Positions 1 through 9,013 of a stretch of DNA of 64,000 nucleotides are shown piece after piece. This DNA is from Armatimonadota bacterium. GTDB taxonomy: Bacteria > Armatimonadota > Fimbriimonadia > Fimbriimonadales > Fimbriimonadaceae. The notes beneath the pieces were generated by a model. The model had not been told where the DNA came from, ran no database searches, and saw only the letters and a program-made list of their open reading frames with translations. A program made the translations under genes and the position numbers. The stretch's first letter is position 1. Each line of letters begins with the position of its first letter. The stretch spans positions 248,001 to 312,000 of the forward strand of contig WGMG01000004.1 in assembly GCA_016125185.1 (NCBI GenBank), in the 5' to 3' direction.

Positions 1-674
1 TGATCGCAGTCGCCCTTGCTCTCACCCTGTGGCAGACGCCGCTTTACGAAAGGGAGGACCGGAAAATCGAAGGGTGGTCGGTTCACATCCGTAAAGAGCT
101 TTTGCGCGACGAAAAGGACCTGACCGAGAAGGCGCTGACGATGATCGGCGACCAACTGAAGAAGATCAAGCAGGTGGTGCCGAAGGCCGCGGTGGCCGAG
201 TTGCAAAAGGTTCCGCTCTGGCTATCGCCAGAGTATCCGGGCATCGTTCCGAGGGCTGAATATCATCCTGGTGCGCAATGGCTGAAGGAGCATGGTCGCG
301 ACCCGATCATGGCCAAAGGAATAGAGTTCACCAACATCCGAATCTTTGCCGCTGAGGTGAAGCGGATGCCGATCTTCGTGCTCCACGAACTCGCGCACGC
401 CTACCATGATCGGGTTCTGGGCTTTGATGATCCGCGCATCAAGATGGCATTTGAGCATGCTCAGTCGAGTGGTAAGTACGACCACGTCCTTCGGTCCGAC
501 GGCAAAACGGCGAAGGCGTACGCGATGACGAATGAGCGCGAGTACTTCGCCGAGGGCACCGAGTCGTACTTTGGGCGCAATGATTTCTATCCGTTCGACC
601 GCAAGGACCTGAAGGAAGCCGACCCCGAGCTTTTCGGCATCATGCAGGCGGTGTGGACAAAGCCGAAAGGCTAG
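1..674 (+). CDS. Zincin-like exported protein, 5' end at or just before window edge
   Basis: The frame is open from the first bases. The leading TG could complete an ATG whose A lies one base left of the window, giving a short hydrophobic leader (IAVALALTLW) and about 224 residues. The body carries HELAH (about residues 129-133 if that start is right), an HExxH zinc-binding motif, followed by an FAEGTESYFG segment that could supply a third, glutamate ligand, as in ATLF-like zincins. This suggests an exported metallopeptidase-like protein, substrate unknown. Its stop overlaps the stop of the convergent histidine kinase by 4 bp. The start is not visible in the window. Confidence 0.7.
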   Translation, partial: IAVALALTLWQTPLYEREDRKIEGWSVHIRKELLRDEKDLTEKALTMIGDQLKKIKQVVPKAAVAELQKVPLWLSPEYPGIVPRAEYHPGAQWLKEHGRDPIMAKGIEFTNIRIFAAEVKRMPIFVLHELAHAYHDRVLGFDDPRIKMAFEHAQSSGKYDHVLRSDGKTAKAYAMTNEREYFAEGTESYFGRNDFYPFDRKDLKEADPELFGIMQAVWTKPKG

Positions 675-2512
675 GCTGCGTCGTATTGCGGGAGTTCGTT
701 GACGGCGCGAAGGTCGAGGGCAAAGGTCGTCCCTTCTGGGCTCGTGCGAAGCAACATGAGGTCTCCGCCCATCAGGTGGGCGAGGTTTCTCGACAACGCA
801 AGTCCCAATCCCGTGCCCTCGGCCGACTGGTCTCCCAATCGCTCGAACGGGGCAAAGAGTCGTGAGACATGCTCGCCGGGGATGCCTTGGCCCGTGTCTT
901 CGATCTCGAGGCGGAACGTCTCGGCGTCGAGCATCGAACATCGAATCGAGATTTCGCCATCTGGTCGGTTGTACTTCACGGCATTTGAAAGTAGGTTTAG
1001 CGTCACCTGCAAGAGGCGCTGCTGATCGGCGTGAACCGCCAGGTCTTCGAGTGGCGTTTGACAAAGCCGGAAGGCCACGCCGCGCTGGGCGGCGATGGGG
1101 CGGACCATCGAGACGGCATGCTCAATGACGGGCTTGACGAGCACCGGCTCAACTTCGACGCTCAGCTTTCCAGATTCGATCTTGGCCAAATCGAGGATTT
1201 CGTTCACGAGGTCGAGTAGATGCTGGCCACCCTTCAAAATCGCCTCGGCGCTGTCGACCGTCTTGGGATCGGGCGCTCGCATCTGCAAGAGTTGGGCGAA
1301 GCCGATAACGGCATTCAACGGCGTACGAAGTTCGTGGCTCATGTGCGACAGGAATTCGCTCTTGGCCGCGTTGGCCTGTTTGGCCTCCTCGATAGCCTGC
1401 GTGAGTTCGAGAGTCCGAATTCGGACCGCCTCCTCAAGGTTCTCGTTCAGTTGGCCCAATTCGGCGCGCTTGGCCACGTTTGCTTTCAGTACCTTGCGAA
1501 AGGCGTCGGCCAAATCCGACAGTTCGTCGTTGCCTTTCAGGTGTACCAGGTCCGGTTCTTGCGAGTTTCCGATCGACCAAGTAAGCCGACGAAGCCGTCG
1601 AACAATGAAGAAGTCGATGACAAAGAAGAACGCGGCGCTCAGGACTAGCGTACCAATCACCAGCCATCGGAAAAGTTCATGGAAGGTTTCGATTCCCTGG
1701 GCGTGAAAGTTGCGCTGAACGGCGATGCGCTGGACCCAGATGGGTTGTCCATGCTCGTCTTTAACCGTGTAGTAAGCATAGGCGACGTCGGGCGAAACGT
1801 AGGTCAGCGTGTAGGGTGTATCGCCAGCGGTATCGCTGACCGACTTCTTAAAATTGGGCCGAACCAGAGCCTCGGCAATGGATACGTCCGTGATCTGAAC
1901 CTTCAGACTCTGCGAAATCTTGGCGAAATCGGTGGAGGTCATGTACTGGCCCCAGACCAGCCAGCCCACGCTCTTGCCGGTGCCATTCGTCTTGGTGATC
2001 GGGCGGATCGTGACGTTGAGGGGGAAACCTTGGTGCTTGAGGGTGAGGGCTTTGCGGGCCGCAAACTTCTGAAGGCCGGCGGGCGACGTTAGGTCCAACT
2101 CCGAAATCAGTTGGTCTACGGTCGGCTTTGGCACGCCAGCTATTCGTGGGGCTGCCGACGCACTCACGATCTTTCCGTCGTTGCGGACATAGATCATCAA
2201 GTCGATTTTGTTCGAGGCGACCTCGCTTGGTCCCAGGTTCGTCTTGGCGAACGTGGCATTGCCGTCCTGAACGTACTGGTAAGAATCGTCCCAGCAGGAC
2301 CAGTCGAAAAGGCGTTCGTAGAGGAGTGTTCTCAGTTGTTTGTCGGCGTTGGCTACCCGTTCGACGTTGAGGCGAACGTCATTTGCTTCCATCCGGGCAT
2401 AGCTACCCATCAGGATGTTCCGAGAGCAGGTGTAGATGGTCGTTCCCAACAGAATAAGCGACACGACAACCGCAAGCAAAACCTTAGCCCGTATGCCTAA
2501 CCGCAATCGCAT
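671..2512 (-). CDS. CHASE4-type membrane sensor histidine kinase
   Basis: 613 residues. A membrane segment at about 9-28 and a second at about 283-303 flank an extracytoplasmic region resembling a CHASE4 sensor (WDDSYQYV motif near 73). A HAMP-like linker and coiled coil lead to HisKA with SHELRTP (phospho-acceptor H393), then HATPase_c with the N box NLLSNAVKYN (about 506-515), G1 box EDTGQGIP (about 538-545) and G2 box GTGLGLAL (about 567). There is no receiver domain and no response-regulator gene beside it, so it is an orphan kinase here. Start is the ATG before the first membrane segment. The sensed signal cannot be told. Confidence 0.93.
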   Translation of the reverse strand: MRLRLGIRAKVLLAVVVSLILLGTTIYTCSRNILMGSYARMEANDVRLNVERVANADKQLRTLLYERLFDWSCWDDSYQYVQDGNATFAKTNLGPSEVASNKIDLMIYVRNDGKIVSASAAPRIAGVPKPTVDQLISELDLTSPAGLQKFAARKALTLKHQGFPLNVTIRPITKTNGTGKSVGWLVWGQYMTSTDFAKISQSLKVQITDVSIAEALVRPNFKKSVSDTAGDTPYTLTYVSPDVAYAYYTVKDEHGQPIWVQRIAVQRNFHAQGIETFHELFRWLVIGTLVLSAAFFFVIDFFIVRRLRRLTWSIGNSQEPDLVHLKGNDELSDLADAFRKVLKANVAKRAELGQLNENLEEAVRIRTLELTQAIEEAKQANAAKSEFLSHMSHELRTPLNAVIGFAQLLQMRAPDPKTVDSAEAILKGGQHLLDLVNEILDLAKIESGKLSVEVEPVLVKPVIEHAVSMVRPIAAQRGVAFRLCQTPLEDLAVHADQQRLLQVTLNLLSNAVKYNRPDGEISIRCSMLDAETFRLEIEDTGQGIPGEHVSRLFAPFERLGDQSAEGTGLGLALSRNLAHLMGGDLMLLRTSPEGTTFALDLRAVNELPQYDAA

Positions 2513-2637
2513 TTCCGTCCCTAGAAGCCGAATGAATCCGCACTACAGAACGTTCTCGTGCAGAATTCGATGGGTTAATTGTTGGTTCCCGAATGGTCAT
2601 TCCCCACAAAGAATGGTTTAAGGTTCAAAACCTAGTA

Positions 2638-4008
2638 TTAGATCAATCGCAGCAGGTGGAGCGATAGGATCAGCGCGTACCCAAGAAAGACAAAGGTGAA
2701 GAGGCAATTGAGCAAAATGTGGCCGATTTGCATAAATGGACCTCGCGGCCAATCCTCCGTGCGGAAGTAGAACGCATCGGTCACCAGACGGAATCCCCAG
2801 AATAGGCAGATGACGGTGGAGATCGCCACTCCGGCTCGTGTGCCGTGGAGGATGTCGTCGCGGAGGACCAGGGTTAGCACGCCCCAAGCGACGATGGTGA
2901 AGACGATGAACGACCCGTATGTCCACATCAGCTTTTGATTGAATGGGCCAAGCCGAGGAAGCTCTTCGCGCCAGCGGAGGCGGCCCGGTACTTGGAAGCT
3001 GGCGAGCAGCACGAGCAACTGGGCGACGCCGAGGCCGATGATGAGGATCGAAACGGCTCGCTCGACGCCAATCGCGATGAGGCGATCATGCGTCCATTGG
3101 ACGAACGGAACGATGATTGCGGCGCGGAAGGCCTGATGGAAGAGCAAGGGAAGCGGCCCAAGCACTACCGCCGCGACCCAAAGCGGACCCCGGAACGGGA
3201 GGCGACGTTCGATCAGAACCAAGAGACCTTGCAAGGCGAAGTAGGCCAGCGGCCCACCCCAGCCCGCTCCTGCCGGATAGCTGATGGCGAGTTCGTGGAG
3301 GATGCCGGAAATGAGAAACGTGCCGAAGATTGCGCCGCGTACGCCGACGGTTCGGGTGAGGAACGGAGTGAAGAAGATTCGATTCATTTCGACGAATGGC
3401 CGGTTCCATCGACGGGACCAAAAGTCGAGAAGTGAGGTCGAGCGCCACGGCGCGTCGAATAGCGGACGAACCTTCCAGCCGAAGGCCCTTGCGACTTCGG
3501 TCAGGGCATCTGAAAAGCCAAGATGAACCGCAAGGAGAATGGCGGCGATGGCCAACCAACCGAATGAAAAGTTCGGGGCGAGCCCGGCTAGAAGGAGGAA
3601 CCCACCGACCCCGACAAATAACCGAACCATGCCAAAGCCAAACCGTCGACCGTCCTCGACGAAAGGCACTCGCGCGGCCAAGAAGGGCCGCGCATCGATA
3701 CCGGGCCAGGCCAATAGGTACGCGAGCTTGCCCAGCCAAGGTCCGGTTCGAAGTTCATCGCGGGGATGGAGCAGAAGTGCGGCGACCTTGAATGCGAACA
3801 GCAAAACCAGGCTGGTCAGTGCGAGTCGAGCTGATGGGCCGAGAGCGTTTCGGCTAGCTATCGCGGCTCCAACCACCAAGCACGGAAGGGCAAAAGCGAG
3901 ACCGGATCGCGCGGACCTCGAACGGATGGAAAAGGCGAAAAACCATGCCGAAAGAAGTGTTGCTAGCGATCCGGTCGCGAGGATCGGCCATTGAAGCTCG
4001 AGTCCCAT
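2638..4008 (-). CDS. MBOAT/wax-synthase-like membrane O-acyltransferase with extra C-terminal membrane domain
   Basis: 456 residues, almost entirely hydrophobic helices. The middle contains DFWSRRWN and, downstream, SGILHELAIS. These are the conserved tryptophan-rich and catalytic-histidine motifs of wax-synthase-type membrane-bound O-acyltransferases, which move an acyl group from a thioester donor to a hydroxyl acceptor. After about residue 330 there are roughly 120 more residues with three or four predicted membrane helices, longer than a minimal wax-synthase domain. It follows the anti-sigma gene by 59 bp on the same strand and may be co-transcribed. The acceptor (lipid, glycan or alcohol) is unknown. 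Confidence 0.8.
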   Translation of the reverse strand: MGLELQWPILATGSLATLLSAWFFAFSIRSRSARSGLAFALPCLVVGAAIASRNALGPSARLALTSLVLLFAFKVAALLLHPRDELRTGPWLGKLAYLLAWPGIDARPFLAARVPFVEDGRRFGFGMVRLFVGVGGFLLLAGLAPNFSFGWLAIAAILLAVHLGFSDALTEVARAFGWKVRPLFDAPWRSTSLLDFWSRRWNRPFVEMNRIFFTPFLTRTVGVRGAIFGTFLISGILHELAISYPAGAGWGGPLAYFALQGLLVLIERRLPFRGPLWVAAVVLGPLPLLFHQAFRAAIIVPFVQWTHDRLIAIGVERAVSILIIGLGVAQLLVLLASFQVPGRLRWREELPRLGPFNQKLMWTYGSFIVFTIVAWGVLTLVLRDDILHGTRAGVAISTVICLFWGFRLVTDAFYFRTEDWPRGPFMQIGHILLNCLFTFVFLGYALILSLHLLRLI

Positions 4009-4067
4009 ACTGATGGTGTACCACAGAAATGGACAAAAGTTATAGAAATTTCAATAATTTCTGAAAT

Positions 4068-4769
4068 CTAGCCCTTTTCAGCTTGTTCGAAGGCTTCGTG
4101 GAAGCTGACGAGCGTACTGTCGGCGACGTCCGAGACCGCGATGTAGGTCATGCCTTCGTGCTTCCATTCGTTGAAATGGTAGCCATTGAGGCCGCCGGTG
4201 TCCACCGTTCGATTGGAATTGAAAACATAGAGGTTCACAACGTGCTTCTGGTACCCGTAAACGTAGACGGGCACGGTCTGACGGTCCACGTAGTCCAGCC
4301 GTCCGCCCTTCAACTCGAAGCCTTTGTCCTTCAGGTCGTACGGGGTAGGCGAGTAGTCGATCTTCCCGATGAACCACGGCTTGACCGTGTGACGGTCGCT
4401 GGACACCACATCAATGAGATGGTTACCCTGGAGTGACCGGGTGTGACTGGCGATGAGATCGTCGGCAAACCCTGGCGAAGCGGGGAGCGTCAATCGTCCC
4501 ACATAGAACGCGGCGAGCATTCCAGCGAAGGCGACCACCGGCCATGGGTTCCACGAAATTCGCGGTCGCGGCCGGACCGACTGGCGCAAAGAATCGGGTG
4601 CCGAAAGGCGAACGCCGTTTATTAGGCCGGAAAGCGAGCTCAATTCAGCTAACGCCTCTGAACAGCCCGCGCAGGTTTCCAGGTGCTGCTCAATCGCGCG
4701 TGACTCGGTCAGCCCAAGTTCGCCGTCGTGATACGCGCTGAGCAAGGGTCGTACGTCGTCGCAGGTCAT
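4068..4769 (-). CDS. ZAS-type transmembrane anti-sigma factor
   Basis: 233 residues. The N-terminus (residues 1-45) is a zinc-finger anti-sigma domain with an H-x3-C-x2-C pattern in EQHLETCAGC. One membrane helix lies at about 75-92. The extracytoplasmic part (SSDRHTVKPWF, then GGRLDYVD and a YGYQKHVVNLYVF strand) matches a known family of predicted transmembrane anti-sigma regulators. Its ATG overlaps the TGA of the sigma gene (ATGA), so the two are translationally coupled. The inferred role is to hold the ECF sigma factor at the membrane until an envelope signal releases it. Confidence 0.93.
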   Translation of the reverse strand: MTCDDVRPLLSAYHDGELGLTESRAIEQHLETCAGCSEALAELSSLSGLINGVRLSAPDSLRQSVRPRPRISWNPWPVVAFAGMLAAFYVGRLTLPASPGFADDLIASHTRSLQGNHLIDVVSSDRHTVKPWFIGKIDYSPTPYDLKDKGFELKGGRLDYVDRQTVPVYVYGYQKHVVNLYVFNSNRTVDTGGLNGYHFNEWKHEGMTYIAVSDVADSTLVSFHEAFEQAEKG

Positions 4770-5314
4770 GTGCTTGCCTCCAATCGTTGCTTCAGTTGGG
4801 CGATAAGTTGCGCCCGCGCCCGCGATAGCCTCGACATCACCGTGCCGATCGGAACCTCCAGCACGGTCGCAATCTCGTGGTAGTTCATCTCTTCAAACTC
4901 CCGCAGGACCAGGATTTCGCGGTACTCCATCGGCAGTCGCCCCAACTCCTCCCGAACCATTTCGTGACTGGCCGCGCGGAGGGCGGCATTGTCGGGCCGA
5001 TTCGTCTGTTCGCTCTCATGCTGATCTAGGTCCTCGGTCGCCATTGGCTCTGGCATTCTCTTTCGTTTTTCGAGATGCCGCAGGCAGGTGTTCTTCACGA
5101 TCTTAAAAAACCACGCCCGGCTATCCTCTCCGCGAAACGATCCGAACGACTTGTAGGCTTTCAACACCGCCTCCTGTACTGCGTCTTCGGCATCCTGCGG
5201 ATTCCCCATATAGGAATGCGCCAAGTTGTAGGCGCCATCGAGGCGTCTCATGATTTGCCACTCGAAGAGTTGGTCATGGCTCCGCATAGGTCGGATTGGC
5301 TTGAGGCTACCCAC
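4766..5314 (-). CDS. ECF-family RNA polymerase sigma factor
   Basis: 182 residues. Region 2 (NPQDAEDAVQEAVLKAYKSF, DSRAWFFKIVKNTC) binds core polymerase and the -10. Region 4 (LPMEYREILVLREFEEMNY, then VPIGTVMSRLSRARAQL) is the -35 reader. Regions 1.1 and 3 are absent, as in group IV sigma factors. The longest frame starts at a GTG 17 bp after the metallophosphoesterase stop; an ATG nine codons later is the alternative. It is paired with the anti-sigma gene just downstream. Confidence 0.95.
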   Translation of the reverse strand: MGSLKPIRPMRSHDQLFEWQIMRRLDGAYNLAHSYMGNPQDAEDAVQEAVLKAYKSFGSFRGEDSRAWFFKIVKNTCLRHLEKRKRMPEPMATEDLDQHESEQTNRPDNAALRAASHEMVREELGRLPMEYREILVLREFEEMNYHEIATVLEVPIGTVMSRLSRARAQLIAQLKQRLEAST

Positions 5315-5331
5315 TCATGCCATCGGGGGCC

Positions 5332-6567
5332 TCAAGAGACGACCACTTTGCCCACCATGTGGGCATGGAGCGAGCAGTAATATTCGAAGGTTCCGCCCTT
5401 GCGGAAGGCGAACTCGAACGTGTCGCCGGTATCCAGAACCTTCGACCGAAAGAGTCCATCCTTATGAACCACGGTATGAGGGATGTCATCCCGGTTGGTC
5501 CAAACCACCCCCGATCCGGCGGTTACCCCAAGGGAGGTTGGGCTGAAAGTGAAATTTTCGATGGAGACGGAGTTCGACGCAGCATCGGTGTCCTTCAGCG
5601 TCGAATCGACGATGGCAAGATGGCTGTCGTGCTCCATGTAGTGAACCGAAGTCAGACCAAGGAGTCCTCGAAGCTCGCTGGCGGGCACGATCATCGGGCC
5701 AGGACCCTTGGCTTGACCGGGTTTGGGCTGGGGAAAAGCGGTAGAGCAGGCGGTATGGAAAGTCATGTTGCCCTCCACTTTCTGCATCGTTTGGTGGATG
5801 TGGCCGTTAAGGACCGTGACCGATCCGAATCGCTTCAGCAGTTCGAGAGCGCGGGTGCCGTCGTCGGTCCCCCATCCCCATTCGGGATAGACGGTCCAAA
5901 GCGGTACGTGGGCGAATACGACGATTGGCGTGCTCGACGAGAGACTCTGAACATCTTTGGCTAGCCAATCCAGTTGGGCTTCGCCCAACTGGCCCATGCC
6001 GCCCGGCTTCAAGTTCATTACGTTCACCAAGGCGATGAAATGGACACCGTGATGGTCAAAGCTGTACCAACCGTCGCCAAGCGCCTTTTTGCCGTACCGC
6101 TCGCGGTAGTTCTTGCCGTTGTCGACCAAAATGTCGTGCTCGCCGGGAACAAAGAATCGCTCGCCGACGCGGACGTCCTTCAATATCTGGTCGAGGGCGT
6201 CGAACTCCTCGTCCTTCGATAGGTGCGAAAGGTCGCCGGTGTGAATCAGAAGATCGGGTTTGGCGTCTGCGCCATTGATTTTGCCGACGGCGGCCTGAAG
6301 CGTGCCGAGGACGTCCTTGTTGGCGTCCTTGCTGAAGCCGATGTGGCTGTCGCTGATCTGGACAAACGAGAAGGAAGACTCGGCCATCATCGCGCCCGCC
6401 GCCTTGGCGACGTTCTGATCGAGGGCGATCTGGGAGAGATTGAAAGACCGGGGAATTCCGCCGACCATGCCGAATAGCACGCCCGAACCCGCCCATGCCA
6501 TGCACTTGAGAAAGCCTCGCCGGTCGATGTCGTCGTCCTGGCGAACGGCCTCAAAAATTTCGTTCAT
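5332..6567 (-). CDS. Tat-exported calcineurin-like metallophosphoesterase fused to a cupredoxin domain
   Basis: 411 residues. The N-terminus has a twin-arginine signal (RRGFLK at about 17-22, then a hydrophobic stretch). The metallophosphatase core shows DSHIGF, GDLSH, GEHDI (in place of the usual GNHD), HVPLW and NGHIHQ, a dinuclear metal site. The last 95 or so residues form a small blue-copper domain with PHTVV and YCSLHAHM supplying His, Cys, His and Met ligands. It is the first gene of a minus-strand set with the ECF sigma and anti-sigma genes. Upstream, two GGGAAT hexamers on the minus strand (6597-6602, 6613-6618) could be ECF -35 elements. Substrate unknown. Confidence 0.9.
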   Translation of the reverse strand: MNEIFEAVRQDDDIDRRGFLKCMAWAGSGVLFGMVGGIPRSFNLSQIALDQNVAKAAGAMMAESSFSFVQISDSHIGFSKDANKDVLGTLQAAVGKINGADAKPDLLIHTGDLSHLSKDEEFDALDQILKDVRVGERFFVPGEHDILVDNGKNYRERYGKKALGDGWYSFDHHGVHFIALVNVMNLKPGGMGQLGEAQLDWLAKDVQSLSSSTPIVVFAHVPLWTVYPEWGWGTDDGTRALELLKRFGSVTVLNGHIHQTMQKVEGNMTFHTACSTAFPQPKPGQAKGPGPMIVPASELRGLLGLTSVHYMEHDSHLAIVDSTLKDTDAASNSVSIENFTFSPTSLGVTAGSGVVWTNRDDIPHTVVHKDGLFRSKVLDTGDTFEFAFRKGGTFEYYCSLHAHMVGKVVVS

Positions 6568-6754
6568 GCTCTTCCAATCCGCATGGGGTCGGGTTTATTC
6601 CCATTGCGCGAAATTCCCGGCAAAAGTTCGAGGCTCCGGGACGCGAGATTTGTCAAAAACGGGACTCAATTAGGTTCAAACCCCGGGACCAAAGGGTGGG
6701 GGTGGGAAACAGCCCGCTGCTCGCGAGAGTCAAAAGGAGAAAGGCTAGAAGCCT

Positions 6755-6760
6755 AGGAGG
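6755..6760 (+). promoter_or_regulatory. Ribosome binding site deciding the stalk-protein start
   Basis: AGGAGG lies 7 nt before the ATG at 6768. It selects this start over the in-frame ATG at 6696, which would add 24 residues ahead of a good signal peptide. Confidence 0.85.
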
Positions 6761-6767
6761 AAAACCC

Positions 6768-7820
6768 ATGAACAGCTTGAAAATGATGAAAACAGGGAAG
6801 GTCCTTGGCCTTGCTACTCTCGCCGCGATGGCCGCAGTTGGCCAGGCGAGCAACATCTACGTTTCCGTGGATGGACAGCGAGTCAACTTTGAAGGAACAG
6901 AGCCGACGATGATGGATAACCACGTGATGGTTCCGCTTCGAGGCGTGTTTGAAAAAATGGGTGCGACTGTCGATTGGGACGGTGCCGACCGCACCGTCAT
7001 GGCTCAACGAGCCAACACCCGCGTCGAACTTCGCATCAACAGCACCGAGGCTTACGTCAATGGTAAGGCTGTGGCCGTCAACTATCCGGCGGTCATGGTC
7101 GGCGGTTCGACCCTGGTGCCAATTCGATTCATCAGCGAATCGCTGGGCGCCTACGTCGACTGGGACGAAGCTTCCAACACCGTCATGATCGACACGACCG
7201 GCAACGGCAATGGGGCGATCAATACGGCGGGCGAAAAGTTCTCGGAGCCGTCTTATGTTCTTTCCGTTCAGCCGAAAGGCAGCGTGCTGCCGCTGAAGTT
7301 GGACAACCGAATCTCGTCGGACGACGCCAAGAAAGGTGACAAGTTTACGGCGACGGTCGATACCAACGGTGGCAATGACTACTTCGGCCTGCCAGAAGGC
7401 ACTCGCGTCGAGGGTCATGTCAACTTTGCGCAGGCGAAGAAGGGCGATACTCCGGGCGTGCTCGGACTCGACTTCGACTCGATCATCATGCAGGATGGAC
7501 GACACATTCCGATCCAGGCTTCGCTGATCGGCCTCGATAAGAAGAGCGTCACGAACGAAGACGGACGCTTGATCGCCAACAAGAACGACACCAAAGACGA
7601 CATGAAATATGTCGGAACCGGTGCAGGCGCAGGTGCGCTGATCGCGCTGGTCACGAAAGGCAATGTCGTCACGAGCAGTCTGATCGGTGGCGCCCTTGGT
7701 TACCTGTACCAAAAGTATGTCGGTAGCAAGCAGGATGTCAACAACGTGGTCCTCGACCGTGGAACGCCGATCGGTATGCGATTCGACCAGGAAGAACGAA
7801 TCAAGGTTTACAACAACTAA
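6768..7820 (+). CDS. Secreted copper-amine-oxidase N-terminal (stalk) domain protein with glycine-zipper C-terminus
   Basis: 350 residues from the ATG behind a strong Shine-Dalgarno. A signal peptide ends near GQAS. Two stalk-domain repeats follow (VPLRGVFEKMGATVDWD and VPIRFISESLGAYVDWD), the beta-rich module used by many bacteria as a surface or envelope domain. The rest is beta-rich and ends with a Gly/Ala-rich hydrophobic stretch (GTGAGAGALIALVTKG, then SSLIGGALGYLYQ) like a glycine zipper, so the C-terminus may insert in or lie on a membrane. It is divergent from the metallophosphoesterase and followed by a good terminator. No enzymatic function is implied by the domain name. Confidence 0.88.
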   Translation: MNSLKMMKTGKVLGLATLAAMAAVGQASNIYVSVDGQRVNFEGTEPTMMDNHVMVPLRGVFEKMGATVDWDGADRTVMAQRANTRVELRINSTEAYVNGKAVAVNYPAVMVGGSTLVPIRFISESLGAYVDWDEASNTVMIDTTGNGNGAINTAGEKFSEPSYVLSVQPKGSVLPLKLDNRISSDDAKKGDKFTATVDTNGGNDYFGLPEGTRVEGHVNFAQAKKGDTPGVLGLDFDSIIMQDGRHIPIQASLIGLDKKSVTNEDGRLIANKNDTKDDMKYVGTGAGAGALIALVTKGNVVTSSLIGGALGYLYQKYVGSKQDVNNVVLDRGTPIGMRFDQEERIKVYNN

Positions 7821-7841
7821 CCAACCGGTCGATCATGCGAA

Positions 7842-7877
7842 ATGCTCCTCCCATGTATGGGGGGAGCATCGCTTTTT
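7842..7877 (+). terminator. Rho-independent terminator
   Basis: An 11-bp stem (7842-7852 with 7859-7869, one G-T pair) with loop ATGTAT is followed within three bases by five T. It sits 21 bp after the stalk-protein stop and is the clearest plus-strand terminator in the window. Confidence 0.9.
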
Positions 7878-7878
7878 G

Positions 7879-8385
7879 TCAGGGTAAAAAGCCGAACCAG
7901 CCCGGTTCATTGACGCGAAGCAGGCCGAAGAAGTTGGAGAGGCTTCGTGAGTGAGCCATCTCTTTGTCGTGGGCCACGGCCGCCTCGCCCAAAAGGATTC
8001 CGGCCTCCTCCTTTGCACTGACCGACTGATGCGACTTCTCGCGCCACTCCCACATCTTTTCGATTTCGCCGCTGGCGACCCAGAACCCGCCGCACTTCTC
8101 ACACGTGTCGAGGATGATCGGCGAGTTGTACATGTAGTGGTACTGCACCAGCCGAATGTCGCAGTCGGGACAGAGCATCCGCGATTGCCCTTGCTTGGTT
8201 TGGGAGACGTGGTCGGTCGTCAGATGGTCAAGTTCGTGGAGAGACTCGGGCTTCGCGGCGAGGATTTTTCGCAGTTCGTCGGCTTCGAACCATGTTCCGC
8301 CGCACTCGGGGCAGACACTCAGGTTGAATCCATCGACGGTTTTCACCGTCATTTCACTGAGGCAATTCGGGCACTTTCGACTCAT
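7879..8385 (-). CDS. TFIIB-type zinc-ribbon protein
   Basis: 168 residues from the ATG at 8385, which has GAAGGA upstream; the longer frame to 8466 adds an unlikely leader. An N-terminal zinc ribbon has CPNC and CPECGGTWF. A second pair has CPDC and CEKCGGFWV. Each resembles the zf-TFIIB family found in small bacterial proteins. The last 40 residues are helical and end in FFGLLRVNEPGWFGFLP. Function unknown; nucleic-acid or protein binding is likely. Confidence 0.85.
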   Translation of the reverse strand: MSRKCPNCLSEMTVKTVDGFNLSVCPECGGTWFEADELRKILAAKPESLHELDHLTTDHVSQTKQGQSRMLCPDCDIRLVQYHYMYNSPIILDTCEKCGGFWVASGEIEKMWEWREKSHQSVSAKEEAGILLGEAAVAHDKEMAHSRSLSNFFGLLRVNEPGWFGFLP

Positions 8386-8425
8386 CACGTAATCCTTCGG
8401 TAACGTGACTATATCACTTGGCCGC

Positions 8426-8458
8426 AAAAAACGGGCGCATCCGTCGCGGGTGCGCCCG
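8426..8458 (-). terminator. Rho-independent terminator for the DUF4870 gene
   Basis: Read on the minus strand, an 11-bp GC-rich stem (8448-8458 with 8432-8442) with a 5-nt loop is followed by six T (the A run at 8426-8431). It lies 14 bp past the stop of the gene ending at 8473. Confidence 0.9.
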
Positions 8459-8472
8459 AATTGCATGTTGGG

Positions 8473-8958
8473 CTATACGTTAAACATCTTAGCGATCATC
8501 GGGCCGAAGATCGGCGGCTCGTAGTTCTCGCCTCGGCTAGCGGCCATTCCACCCATAATGTTGATCACAAGCGCGAATATGATGACTACCGGAAGAATAA
8601 TCAAGCCGATGAGGACTGCCATTAAGATTCCCGAAATAATCGAACAAATTGTCATGGCGATTTCAAATCCGAGGGCCATCGCCGCGTGTCGCTTGGCGAA
8701 CGGCTTGTCGTTCGAGATCAGGAAGATGATCAGTGGAGCAAGTAGGCCAAAAATGATGGATAGGAACCACGCGAGCATCGCGTAGGTCTTCTCGTCTTGG
8801 GTCACCATACCGCCTGCTCGAGGATAAGCGGCTGTTGGCGCGGACATAGGTGGCGTCGGAGCAGATTCGGTCGGTGCGGAAGTTGCTTCGGTTGCAGGCG
8901 TCGAAGTGGGTTCCGGAGTCGGCTCCGGGGCATCCGAGTTTGGTGGCATCTCAGACAT
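8473..8958 (-). CDS. DUF4870-type small membrane protein
   Basis: 161 residues from the ATG at 8958. The first 55 residues are a Pro/Thr/Glu/Ala-rich, probably disordered, cytoplasmic tail (TPEPTSTPATEA). The rest matches DUF4870: EKTYAMLAWFLSIIFGLLAP, then FAKRHAAMALGFEI, and two further hydrophobic helices. Members are predicted inner-membrane proteins with no assigned activity. A terminator follows. The longer frame to 9105 lacks support. Confidence 0.85.
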   Translation of the reverse strand: MSEMPPNSDAPEPTPEPTSTPATEATSAPTESAPTPPMSAPTAAYPRAGGMVTQDEKTYAMLAWFLSIIFGLLAPLIIFLISNDKPFAKRHAAMALGFEIAMTICSIISGILMAVLIGLIILPVVIIFALVINIMGGMAASRGENYEPPIFGPMIAKMFNV

Positions 8959-9013
8959 CTTAACTTTAGGACGCAAGATAAAGCGATTTAGGCGTAAAAA
9001 AGTAAGAATCAGG

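Noticed and set aside
6696..6767. 24-codon N-terminal extension of the stalk protein
   Set aside because: The internal ATG at 6768 has AGGAGG at correct spacing and opens a signal peptide.
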